Below the pieces are notes generated by a model. It was not told the DNA's origin. It saw only the letters and a program-made list of their open reading frames with translations, and made no database searches. The translations under genes were made by a program, and so were the position numbers. This document shows positions 1 to 9,100 of a DNA stretch of 64,000 nucleotides, in pieces. Source of the stretch: JANSWP01 sp041941305 (GTDB lineage: Bacteria > Bacteroidota > Bacteroidia > Chitinophagales > Saprospiraceae); NCBI GenBank assembly GCA_041941305.1, contig JBGTQJ010000005.1, forward strand, positions 214,904 to 278,903, in the 5' to 3' direction. The first letter of the stretch is position 1, and each line of letters opens with the position of its first letter.

Positions 1-2639
1 TGCAAGGCTTTGCTCAAGCCCACATCTTTGGCACCACCGCTGTGACAGGCATCTATCAGAACAACCTTTCGGCAATCAATTTCTTCCAGGAAGCCAAGGA
101 TTTCATATTTGTAGTCAATAGTAGTGGCCCGTACCAGGCTGGAATTAAAATCTGATGGCAAAATTTTGAAACGATCTCGGTAGGTCATTCCATGGGAGGA
201 AATGAATACCAAGAGGATGTCCCTTTTATTTATGGCATTTTCCGCCTCAGAATCGTAGCGATTCATGATTTCGTTGAGTCCTTGTCGAATGCCATCGAGG
301 GAAGTTTCTTCGGGCGTCGTTAGTTTATTTACAAAAACTTTATGGATAAATTCAGAACCGCCCTGACCTTCAAATGCCCTGGCAAAATCAAGGGCATCAT
401 TGACCGTATATTTCAAATCGTCATGTGGGGTCCCAATCGCCAATACGTGCATATTGATTTTGGGGTTGTATTCTACGGTAATGGCTTGAGATGAAAAAGT
501 AGTTCCGTCTTCCATCTCTACGACGATTTCCAGGTCATTCATCCCCTTCTCCAAATGCACCTGTGCTTTGTAGGAATAAGTGTACATGCCATTTTCTTCC
601 GTGGGGTCTGTAAGGGTTTCTTCATCAAACTTGGAATCTTCATCTTCCAGATCTGATGTATGGCGGATATTAGCTAAGGTCATCGGGCTGGGCGAAGCAA
701 CTTTTACCCAAATGTCAATGATGGGTCTGTCGGAAGGAAAAACCGTCGTCTTGTTGGCATCCGGATCAGGGATGACCCATAAGGCAACGCCTTCATTCAT
801 GGCTTTCGCTTTTTGACCAACAGGGATCAATTCCCTAAATACTTCCTTCCCTCCTTCTTTGAGGATGCATAAGACTTCTCCTTCTGGTTGATTTCTTTGA
901 AAGTTCACCAATACAGCTTCTTCAATACCCGGACCCATAATGCCCAGGTTAAATCTGGATGGACCGTTGAATTGTACATCTTTGGTCTGAAATTCAAGGG
1001 TCATATGCTTGGAGGGAAAATCACCTTCATTTTTGATTTGTGCTTTTAGTGCATTTCTTTCGGAAGCGCGAAGCGTTGGCAATTCCTCGAGAGAAAAACT
1101 TGCTGTGAAGGTCGCAGGTTTTAAAGTTCGGCTATTAAGGGTAATTGGAAATTCTTTTAATAAATGCCTGCCTGTTGAGACCGCTACTTTAAATTCATTT
1201 TGAGCATCTACAACAGAGTCATCGCTTGAAAAGGGAATCCTTACTACTCGTCGCTCTCCCTTTTCCATTTTTCCTATGAAGTTTTGATTCCAGAAATGTA
1301 GTCCCTGGGTTTCAGTTTGATTCTGCAATTTCACCTGCACATCTTCCAAATCAGTTCCATAATTATTTTCCAATACCACATTGAGATAAGTGACTTCATT
1401 GGGCTTTAATTCTCCATCAAATGTGTTAAGCCTTGAACTGAGCAGCTCCATTTGTGCAGATTTTGCACCAGGTAGTGGAACGGGAGCTGTTCTATCGAGG
1501 CGATACAGCCAGGCATCATTGCCGCCTGCACCTTTTGATTCTGTATTTCCAGCTAGCGCCAAGCTGCCATCGTGAAGGACAAGCGCTTGCCTTCCCTCAT
1601 CTTCTTTATTGCCACCAAAATCGTATTTCCATTCCAGGTCGCCATTGGCGTTGGTTTTGACGATCATGTTTTTGAAATTGCGCGCACCACTTTGATAGGA
1701 TTTGGATTTCCCGGTCACCAAAAAGCCCATGTCAGAAGTTTCAGCCAGACCATTCGCAATATCAATATCTCTGCCACCAAAGGTATTTTCCCACATCAAA
1801 AATCCAGCTGGACTGATTTTCAAAAGCCAATAGTCCAACTCGCCTTTTCCTTGAGATTTAGTGAGTCCTGCAACGCCAAAATTCCCGTCGCGCGTTGTCA
1901 CCACTTCCAGTACTTCTTCCCAACCTTTTTCGCCAAAAAACTTCTCCCAGCCGATATCTCCATTATTATCCAGCTTCAATACCCAAATATCCCCAATGCG
2001 TCTTTTTGAAGAACCCTCTGTATTGCCCACCAAAACGACGCCGCCATCTTTGGTTTTTGACATGCCTTCCAAAGAAGCATATTCCTTTCGTCCATAGGTT
2101 TTATCATAGATTTTTTCTTGTCCCAACATGCGAACCACCCACACGTCCCCTTCTTTTTTGTCATCCTTATATCCACACAAAACGATGCTTTCATCATCTA
2201 AAATCACCATTTCTCTAAATTCATCATCTTTTGTACCACCAAAAGTAATGTCCCAGATAACTTCTCCTTCGTCATCCACCTTTACCAGCCAGGCATCTTT
2301 TTTGCCGCTGCCAGAAGATTCTGTATAACCCGCAATCAAAAAATGCCCATCATAGGTCTGTACAATGGACTTGAAGACATCATCTTTTTTGCCTCCGATA
2401 TTCTTTTCAACTCTGGGTTCTCCAGTACTAAAATCTATCATCAACAAAAGCCCATCCTTACCTCCGTTGGTCTTGGATTGGGTCTCTCCAACTGCCAATA
2501 AATATCCATTCCCCGCCTCGGCAAGGGCATGAATGATCTCTTCACTGCCACCGCCATAGGTTCGATTCCAAACGATGTTTGGCATTTGGGCTTGTAAAAA
2601 AATTGGGAGGAAGCATAAAATGGTCAAGGCTCGTTTCAT
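1..2639 (-). CDS. Secreted beta-propeller/caspase (peptidase C14) protein, C-terminus cut by window edge
   Basis: Translating the minus strand from the ATG at 2639 gives an open frame of about 879 codons running off the left edge. It starts with a signal peptide (MKRALTILCFLPIFLQAQ). Residues 20-350 hold repeats with GG...DD and G(Y/N)TES motifs, as in beta-propeller proteins. Residues 370-740 look like Ig/CARDB-type beta sandwiches. The last ~140 residues are a caspase-like p20 domain: SSHG places the catalytic His at about residue 816 and LIDACHSGG the catalytic Cys at about residue 865. The 49-residue spacing suits clan CD metacaspases. The family cleaves after Arg/Lys or Asp, but specificity cannot be read here. 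The protein is probably periplasmic or surface-exposed. The remainder, possibly with a sorting tail, lies outside the window. The hairpin at 2691-2730 lies just upstream. Family call is confident; substrate is unknown. Confidence 0.88.
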   Translation of the reverse strand, partial: MKRALTILCFLPIFLQAQMPNIVWNRTYGGGSEEIIHALAEAGNGYLLAVGETQSKTNGGKDGLLLMIDFSTGEPRVEKNIGGKKDDVFKSIVQTYDGHFLIAGYTESSGSGKKDAWLVKVDDEGEVIWDITFGGTKDDEFREMVILDDESIVLCGYKDDKKEGDVWVVRMLGQEKIYDKTYGRKEYASLEGMSKTKDGGVVLVGNTEGSSKRRIGDIWVLKLDNNGDIGWEKFFGEKGWEEVLEVVTTRDGNFGVAGLTKSQGKGELDYWLLKISPAGFLMWENTFGGRDIDIANGLAETSDMGFLVTGKSKSYQSGARNFKNMIVKTNANGDLEWKYDFGGNKEDEGRQALVLHDGSLALAGNTESKGAGGNDAWLYRLDRTAPVPLPGAKSAQMELLSSRLNTFDGELKPNEVTYLNVVLENNYGTDLEDVQVKLQNQTETQGLHFWNQNFIGKMEKGERRVVRIPFSSDDSVVDAQNEFKVAVSTGRHLLKEFPITLNSRTLKPATFTASFSLEELPTLRASERNALKAQIKNEGDFPSKHMTLEFQTKDVQFNGPSRFNLGIMGPGIEEAVLVNFQRNQPEGEVLCILKEGGKEVFRELIPVGQKAKAMNEGVALWVIPDPDANKTTVFPSDRPIIDIWVKVASPSPMTLANIRHTSDLEDEDSKFDEETLTDPTEENGMYTYSYKAQVHLEKGMNDLEIVVEMEDGTTFSSQAITVEYNPKINMHVLAIGTPHDDLKYTVNDALDFARAFEGQGGSEFIHKVFVNKLTTPEETSLDGIRQGLNEIMNRYDSEAENAINKRDILLVFISSHGMTYRDRFKILPSDFNSSLVRATTIDYKYEILGFLEEIDCRKVVLIDACHSGGAKDVGLSKAL

Positions 2640-2998
2640 GGTGCAAAAATTTGAGTAGAAGTGATTTGCTTGTTTTTAGTTCAATGTTTAAAGTTCAAGA
2701 TTCAAAATGCATTTTTTGAATCTTGAACTTTGGTCCTCGAAAAACTTTGATAAAGCTTATTTAAATTTTCATGATTGAGCGAAAGGGAGCAAATTTTGTT
2801 CTGAACGAGGCAGATTTTGTAGTCGGATGCGGGCAATCCGACGAAAAATATAACGAAGTACAGGATAAAATTTGTCGCTTGTAGCCAATTGATGGAATTT
2901 TAAACAAGCTCTAAAAAGACAAATCGTATTTCAAGGATTTTAGGTAGGTATTCTCGTCAACAAATTTAAGGATTTGAATTGACATTGTTTCCCATTTC
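2640..2998. other. Intergenic region between two minus-strand genes
   Basis: This 359 bp separates the 3' end of the small secreted protein gene from the start of the caspase gene. The only clear structure is the 17-bp palindrome listed separately (2691-2730). I saw no convincing ORF, RNA gene or TAnnTTTG promoter. Any promoter for the caspase gene should lie here. Confidence 0.5.
2691..2730. repeat. Perfect 17-bp inverted repeat (hairpin)
   Basis: AAGTTCAAGATTCAAAA (2691-2707) is matched exactly by its reverse complement at 2714-2730, with a 6-nt loop. It lies 52 bp upstream of the caspase gene start and about 270 bp downstream of the preceding minus-strand gene. No clear T-run follows on either strand, so terminator function is uncertain. 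It could also be a regulatory palindrome. Confidence 0.6.
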
Positions 2999-3535
2999 CT
3001 AAAACCGCAGTATTGAAGATGAAGGTAATGCTGAATGCTGTAGCTTGCAGCTACCGGTAACTGGATTCGATTTGCATAGGCAATCTAGCATTCCCGTATA
3101 TTTATCTTTTACAAGAACGCACTCATCACATCCAATAATCCAGCCAGCAGAAACACATTCTATGACAAGAATGGATCCCCCACCAAGCGGTATTTCCAAT
3201 TTCTTTACGCTTCGGGCTTTTTGAGGTTTATCATTAACCTTTAATGGAATTGCATTGGCTTTTGGATTTTTATTGGAGTCAAATCCTGTTCTCAACAAAA
3301 AGTATTTTCCATTCTTTCCAGCAATTTCAAAGTTCGTGATTATTCCACCATCGCTAAATCGTTTTTTAAAAAGTTTTTTGTTCAAACCGACAATTTTCCC
3401 GGACGGTAAAACACTGCCGACTACTGTAGTTTGATTGCTTGGTTTTGGACCAATTAAGGGTTGCGCTTGAAGGTTAAGAAAGCTCATTAAAAACAATAAG
3501 CATCCAAGGGTCGTGTAAAATTTTAGGTTTTTCAT
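2999..3535 (-). CDS. Small secreted protein with C-terminal cysteine cluster, unknown function
   Basis: The 178-residue product begins with a clear signal peptide (about residues 1-24, ending LNLQAQ). A mature domain of about 150 residues follows, rich in Lys and Gly. Five cysteines cluster in the last third: a lone one, then CDEC, CLC and a final Cys, a pattern that could form disulfides or bind a metal. I do not recognise a family. The gene is co-oriented with the caspase gene but separated by ~360 bp containing a hairpin, so co-transcription is uncertain. The start at 3535 is supported by the signal peptide. Most likely periplasmic or released; no sorting tail or lipobox is visible. Confidence 0.7.
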   Translation of the reverse strand: MKNLKFYTTLGCLLFLMSFLNLQAQPLIGPKPSNQTTVVGSVLPSGKIVGLNKKLFKKRFSDGGIITNFEIAGKNGKYFLLRTGFDSNKNPKANAIPLKVNDKPQKARSVKKLEIPLGGGSILVIECVSAGWIIGCDECVLVKDKYTGMLDCLCKSNPVTGSCKLQHSALPSSSILRF

Positions 3536-3616
3536 GATTCTGATTTTTTGGTTAGAAGCTATTTGAATTTAGATTTTTTCTCAGGTGAGAAGAATTTTTC
3601 TGTCAGACGAAGCTCA

Positions 3617-3651
3617 TTTTTTGCTTCATAGCAGCGCTACGAAGCAAAAAA
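3617..3651. repeat. Hairpin with A/T-rich base
   Basis: TTTTTTGCTTC (3617-3627) pairs with GAAGCAAAAAA (3641-3651), and the loop contains a further AGC/GCT pairing. It looks like a bidirectional intrinsic terminator, with T-runs at the stem base on either strand. However, it lies about 80 bp upstream of the minus-strand gene at 3535, so it could instead fold in that gene's 5' leader or mark an earlier transcript end. Confidence 0.5.
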
Positions 3652-3849
3652 TAGCTGAAATGAATGAGCTTTTTCCGTGATAGCGGAATGAATGTCTGGG
3701 GGACATTCAAGCGAATGAACCGCAACGCGGATGAGATGCTAAAAGTCTCACACATGTGGAAATAGTTAAACTCAAAAAGCTTCTTTGTAAATTGGATTTT
3801 GGAATAGGGAGTTTTGATAGGTGTGTTTGAGAGAATGGAAATGTACCCA

Positions 3850-3996
3850 ATAAAGCCACAGTGTTCCCACACAATCCATCCCACCGGCGGGAGACACTGT
3901 TTGCTACATGGAGGAATCAGGGTCTATGTCTAATCCCCATACGTAGCAAGCCATGTCTCATGACTGTGGGAAGAAGAGAAGCGTGGACATGGCGGA
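3850..3996. repeat. Dispersed palindromic element, copy A
   Basis: The element starts AATAAAGCCACAG and contains three nested or successive inverted repeats: ACAGTGT (3858-3864) with ACACTGT (3894-3900), GCTAC...GTAGC, and CCATGTC with GACATGG. The same order of motifs recurs at 13703-13886. Shorter CAGTGTC/GACACTG hairpins occur at 16358 and 16660. It looks like a non-coding REP- or MITE-like sequence; no ORF accounts for the similarity. Confidence 0.6.
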
Positions 3997-4098
3997 CAAG
4001 AAATTTAGATCTTTTTCCTTTTTTTAGTTACCTTTCTTATTCATAGGGTATTAACTGAAAAATCGTAGTTACGCTACAATTAACATACATAAAAAAAG

Positions 4099-5763
4099 AT
4101 GCTTATGAAATCTCTATTGATTACCATATCCCTACTGTCGTTTTCGTTTTTACATTTCACAAGTTTTGCTCAAATTTCAGACTGGAATTGGTCAACACAC
4201 GTCGCTACCCTTCAAAGTTCCAAGCGTGTGATTCCTACCCAAGTCAGGACAGACAGTGAGGGCAACACATATACTTTTTTGCATACCAGAGACAATTTCC
4301 AGGTTGATGGACAGACCTATGAAATTTTTCCCCCCTTTTCAAATAGCCATTGCACTACTATTATAAAAACCAATGCACAAGGAGAGGTTTTGTGGGTAAA
4401 AGCAGCGGATTATGTAAAAATGATTCTAGGCTTTAACATTGATCAAAATGACAACATTCATGTACTGAACCTGGATAACTACTTGTTTCCTGGATACAAA
4501 TACCATTATTCAGTTTATGACAAAGACTGGAATTTACTTTCTACCAGACAATTTGCCCATACTGCTTCGGGTGCTTCGATAGGAATTGGTCTTCCACAAG
4601 TAGAATTCGATGCTCAGGGTAATTACTACCTGGGATTCAGGACATTCGGTGGAGGGCAGTGGATATTAGAAGGAGACACGCTTGATTTGAACTATTTCAC
4701 TACCTACATGATAGCCAAATACAATTCAGCAGATGAATTGCAATGGTTGAGGCAGGCTACGTCCCTGGAGTTATCTAGAAATTCATTCGATGTGAGCCAA
4801 AATGGTGACGTTTACCTAATAGGAATATTCAAACAGGAAGTGACCATTCATGACCAAACGATCCAATCCGATAACAATGGTGCCCATGACGCTTTTTGTG
4901 CCAAATTTGATACCAATGGAAATCTGGCATGGGCGCACAGTTGGGGAAATGAATTTAGCGATGACATTGTAAATGATATTGTCGTTCGCAATGACTTGGT
5001 TTACCTCACTGGATCATTGGCATTTGGTGATTTCAATATTTTTGGAGAGGATTTTTCGGTCGATTTTTACGATCCTTATGTTTTAATTCTGGATACTGAC
5101 GGAAATTTTAACAATCTTTTCACTTTCCCAATCAATCTTTACGCATCTGATGGCAAAGCAATTGAGGTGACCGATGATGGAAATATTATCCTTGCTGGAA
5201 ATTACAGTGGATTTGACCCAATAATGGGGACGCACACGCTTCCTGAAGCCAACGATACAGAAACGTTCGTGGCATTTCTGAATCCGGCAGGAGAAGTTTT
5301 ATCTGTTGAAACAGCTGGAGGCTATTTGGTTGAAGATGTATCAGATATCGCGATTTTGGATGAAAACCATATTGCTGCAGCTGGTTTTTTCCATTGTGAC
5401 ATTACGATTGGAGATAACACTTGGGAAACAGTCGAATGTGTAGGAGGGAATTCATATGATGCCTTTATCAGTGTTCTGGAAATTGATTTCCCCTCCAATA
5501 CGTCCAATGCTATTAGCCCAGAAGTGATTTCCAAAATATACCCCAATCCCAATGTCGGAATGTTTAATGTGGAAGTATCCAAAGACATGGACATTACCAA
5601 TCTACAATATGAGGTTTTAAATGCTCAGTCTGTGAGTCTCCAAAAGGGAAGGGCTACTGCTCATTCTTTCTCTATCGATTTATCAGATTTCCACTCTGGA
5701 ATCTATCTCATCAAAGTTTTCAACAAAAAACAGGTGGCCTATCGAAAGGTGGTGATTGACTAG
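4099..5763 (+). CDS. Secreted beta-propeller-like protein with T9SS C-terminal sorting domain
   Basis: The 554-residue product has a signal peptide (residues 1-25, ending TSFAQ). A body of repeated short beta motifs follows, such as DVYLIG, DLVYLTG and NIILAGNY, each followed by D...G turns. This suits a beta-propeller of the SBBP type. The last ~78 residues are a typical T9SS type A sorting domain: KIYPNPNVGMFNVEV near residue 478, then GIYLIKVF and a final YRKVVID. Such tails are known to direct export through the type IX system and are usually removed or replaced by an anchor. A second in-frame ATG at 4105 gives a shorter n-region and may be the true start. No partner gene is adjacent in the same direction within 300 bp. 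Ligand unknown. Confidence 0.88.
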   Translation: MLMKSLLITISLLSFSFLHFTSFAQISDWNWSTHVATLQSSKRVIPTQVRTDSEGNTYTFLHTRDNFQVDGQTYEIFPPFSNSHCTTIIKTNAQGEVLWVKAADYVKMILGFNIDQNDNIHVLNLDNYLFPGYKYHYSVYDKDWNLLSTRQFAHTASGASIGIGLPQVEFDAQGNYYLGFRTFGGGQWILEGDTLDLNYFTTYMIAKYNSADELQWLRQATSLELSRNSFDVSQNGDVYLIGIFKQEVTIHDQTIQSDNNGAHDAFCAKFDTNGNLAWAHSWGNEFSDDIVNDIVVRNDLVYLTGSLAFGDFNIFGEDFSVDFYDPYVLILDTDGNFNNLFTFPINLYASDGKAIEVTDDGNIILAGNYSGFDPIMGTHTLPEANDTETFVAFLNPAGEVLSVETAGGYLVEDVSDIAILDENHIAAAGFFHCDITIGDNTWETVECVGGNSYDAFISVLEIDFPSNTSNAISPEVISKIYPNPNVGMFNVEVSKDMDITNLQYEVLNAQSVSLQKGRATAHSFSIDLSDFHSGIYLIKVFNKKQVAYRKVVID

Positions 5764-6102
5764 AATAGCTGTCTAGTCCAATAAAGGGTCCTGTTGCAAA
5801 GAATGTATCATCCCCCAAAGGCAGGGCTGAATTTTGGCAATAAAATCCCGTTTGTTTATTTTCTTTTCTTAATCTTTTGACATTCGTTTTGTTGCGGGGT
5901 GCGCGTTGCGCGTTTGACAAAACTGCAACGCGCACCCCGCAACAAAAGTAAATTAATAGTGCGTTGAAATTCAATAACTTATGATGCTATCGAAAAATTA
6001 GAGATGATTCATTTTCAAAATCTTAAAACACGCTGATATACCAATCCTTTAATTTCACCAAAGGACTAAATACTATATTCTATAATCCAAAAATTAACTA
6101 CC
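5764..6102. other. Intergenic region with strong hairpin
   Basis: These 339 bp separate the sorting-tail protein from the RHS gene. The main feature is the 22-bp palindrome at 5887-5947. The last ~100 bp are AT-rich and likely carry the RHS promoter, but I found no exact TAnnTTTG box. An apparent minus-strand ORF (5720-5974) runs through the palindrome and looks spurious. Confidence 0.5.
5887..5947. repeat. Perfect 22-bp GC-rich inverted repeat
   Basis: The left arm (5887-5908, starting TTTTGTTGCGGGG) is matched exactly by the right arm (5926-5947, ending CCCCGCAACAAAA) around a 17-nt loop. The GC-rich stem contrasts with AT-rich flanks, and both outer ends are T/A runs. It therefore resembles a bidirectional intrinsic terminator or an intergenic palindromic element between two plus-strand genes, 124 bp beyond the upstream stop codon. 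Confidence 0.7.
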
Positions 6103-9100
6103 ATGCGAAAGTTCATGCTCTCTTTAGGTATATTGCTCTCTATTGTCTATTCTTTACTGGCACAAAATGATTTTGGCGCCTCTTATTTTGAGGATTTAAA
6201 AGTTCGTTTGCCTGCCAGCCCTAATGCAGCGAGCCTTGGGCAATTTGGCGATTACGACGTTTCCTACTACACTGGACAGGTCAATATTTCCATACCCATC
6301 TATGCTACACAAGCAAATAACATTGGTCATTCGATTGCTTTGACCTACAATGCCTCTGGCAATAAACCCGAAGAATTGCCCTCCTGGGTAGGACTTGGCT
6401 GGACACTTCAAGCGGGAGGAGTCGTCACTCGAAGCGCCAGAGGTAATCCAGATGATTATGAAAATTACTATCCGCCACATTATTCAGGATTCAATGACGA
6501 TTGGTCCAATTTGAATTGTATAGAAGAATATCAGAATTATAATTTAATGACCAAGAAGTTTGTCGAAACCCAATCTGATATTTACAACCTAAGCGCTGGA
6601 GACTTAAGTGCTACCTTTATCATTACGCCTGGTATCATCAACGCTCCAAATAAAGAAGATAGACCCAAAGTTGTAACGAGAAGTCGCACGGGTTTAAAAA
6701 TTGAACCGGAATTTAATCCGAATGGGGAAATCCGGGCTTTCAAAGTAACGGATCCCGGAGGTGTCATTTATTACTTTGGAGCAGTTGAGATCAGTGGCAT
6801 TTCCTTTGATGGGGAAGCACTTTCCCAATTGGCAAGATTGTACTATACCTTCAATTCTGCCTGGCATTTGACGGAAATCAGAACGCCAAATGGTTTGGGC
6901 AAAATCACTTTTGAATACGATCTGCTGGAAAACTCCGGTACCTATAATGATGTATTGATCAATACAGAAAAATACAGCTCCTGGAGTCAAGGCGCTGGTT
7001 CTACTCCAACCATTTGCCCAGGCGATAATCCACCAAGTGATCTTTGCAATATTGCCGGGAAATTCAATTATTCGCACTTTGAAGCGCTTCATATATTTAG
7101 AAGACAAATTCTTAAAGAAATCACCAATACCCTTACTGGAGAAAACATCGAGTTTATTAGCAGTTTCCACAATTATCACAACAATCCGCTTGTAGATAAA
7201 CAATTAGACATCATCAGAATTAACGGGCAGGTAGATTGGGTTTTTGAGTATAGCAACGCCACTAATAGATTAACCTTGGAAAGCTTGAAAGAGCAATCAG
7301 TTCCTGAAGAGCAAGGAGGTGCTGTCATCAGCAAGCCTCCTTACTTATTCAATTACAACCTCAGTCCAAAGCTACCTTCATCCATCTTAACGAATGCTCA
7401 GGACCACTGGGGCTATTACAATGGTCAGGCAAATACCAGTCTGATTCCAACGGTCAATGGAATTGGCAAAGGTGCTATCAGAGACCCTTTTGAACATTTT
7501 ATGAAAGCAGGTATTTTGACAGATATCACCTATCCCACCGGAGGAAAAACAGCCTTTGATTTTGGTGCTCATGTGGTCAAAACCGGGGCTTATCCTTATT
7601 CCAACAAGATAGGAGGAGGTCTGAGAGTCAATAGCATTACCAATTACAATTCTGATGGGCAGGTGCTTAATTCAAGGCTATTTAGATATACGGAAGAAAC
7701 AGGAAGTCTTTCGAGCGGCATTCTATTTTCAGATATTTCAGACAATAATTATTTATCTACGACCTATTACAATCATCATCCTGTACCTGCCTTACCCTCC
7801 TATCCGGGCAATTGCCCCTACCAATGTGAACGAATGACCGTTTCTGCTACTGCCAATTCTCCATTTCACACCGTAAATGGCAGTTTGGTAGGGTATTCGA
7901 GAGTAGAAGTCATTTATCCAGGCAATGGAAAATCTGTTTACCAATACAGGAATACCAATGCAGTAGGAAGCCTGGATTTCAATTATTTTGGAAAAAGCAA
8001 TGTTTACAGCGATTTAATCAATGTTGCACATTTCGATGAAAACCTTACCGAGCCTGTTCAGGAAATTGTAAATACTTATTCCTCAGATTTGGGGCTCAAT
8101 GCTTCGGAAGGACCAGACCATGTCATCACCTATCCAGTACCTAAATCCGAACAAGACAACAAGGACAAACTTTGCCTCGAGGAGCAAGGTTGGTGCGGGT
8201 TTATTTTGCAGCATATGTCTCATCCTTGCTCACTGGTACTATATCCTGTAAAAACCAAGTTTGATCAAAAGTCAGATCTGGCATACACTTTATGGCATTA
8301 TTTGGAGTCCAGTCAAACCATCAATCATTTTTTCGATGAGGATGGATTTCCAAATGGTTCTTTGACGACTTTGGAAAGATACAAATACCAGGATGCAGCA
8401 GCTATTTGTGATAAGCCTCCTGGGCTTGGTATTAATGAACAACCATCCTTACTGACCAACCCAATAGAAACAACTACTACAAATAGTGATGGTAAAGTCC
8501 ACACCACCAAAAACCACTATTTATGTGGCGATAGAAGTTGGTGGACAGCAGCTGAAAACGCTGCTGCCATTCATTTGTGGAATCGAAACATGCCTGGAGT
8601 TCCACTCAGAATCGAAAAACAGGTAGATGGTGTACCTGTTGCCAGTGTCTGGTATGAATATGATTTATATAGCGGACATCTGCTTACCAGTAAATTCCAT
8701 ACTCTGAAAAAAGACGGCAATTGGGATAGTACTGGCGACTGGTTTTTAGAAGCAGAGTTTGATTATGATGGTTCCGGACATCCCTCGCAAATGAATCGCC
8801 CAGGGTGGGCTGCTGAAACCTATAACTGGGATAAGGGTCGATTGACTGACAAGCATTATCTCTTGTGGCATTCACAATGGGATTGGGAGTCAAGCAATCC
8901 GAATCTGCTCAGCTCTTTTACAGATGTGGATGGGCAGGCGATTAGCTATGAATACGACGAGTTATGGCGTCTGAAAAGGACAAATGCCAGAGGTGGTGAT
9001 GTTTTGACGGATTATGAATACAATTATTTCGATCCAATAATTGGAAACCCAAACACAGTTACAACTACCAATACTTATGCAGATGCCCCACAACGCTTTA

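Larger units (their letters stand above)
3536..4098. other. Divergent intergenic region with palindromes
   Basis: These 563 bp lie between the divergent genes starting at 3535 (minus) and 4099 (plus) and should carry promoters in both directions. A T-rich stretch at 4010-4040 includes TACCTTTC, one base off the TAnnTTTG -7 consensus, and could serve the plus-strand gene. The region also holds an A/T-flanked hairpin (3617-3651) and one copy of the dispersed palindromic element (3850-3996). Short ORFs here look spurious. Confidence 0.5.

Noticed and set aside
3603..3884. 93-codon minus-strand ORF upstream of the small secreted protein gene
   Set aside because: It covers the hairpin at 3617-3651 and part of the dispersed palindrome and has no domain or signal features.
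3861..4046. 61-codon plus-strand ORF before the gene at 4099
   Set aside because: It is translated from the palindromic element and lacks protein-like composition.
5720..5974. 84-codon minus-strand ORF spanning the 5887-5947 palindrome
   Set aside because: Most of it is palindrome and the 3' end of the opposite gene.
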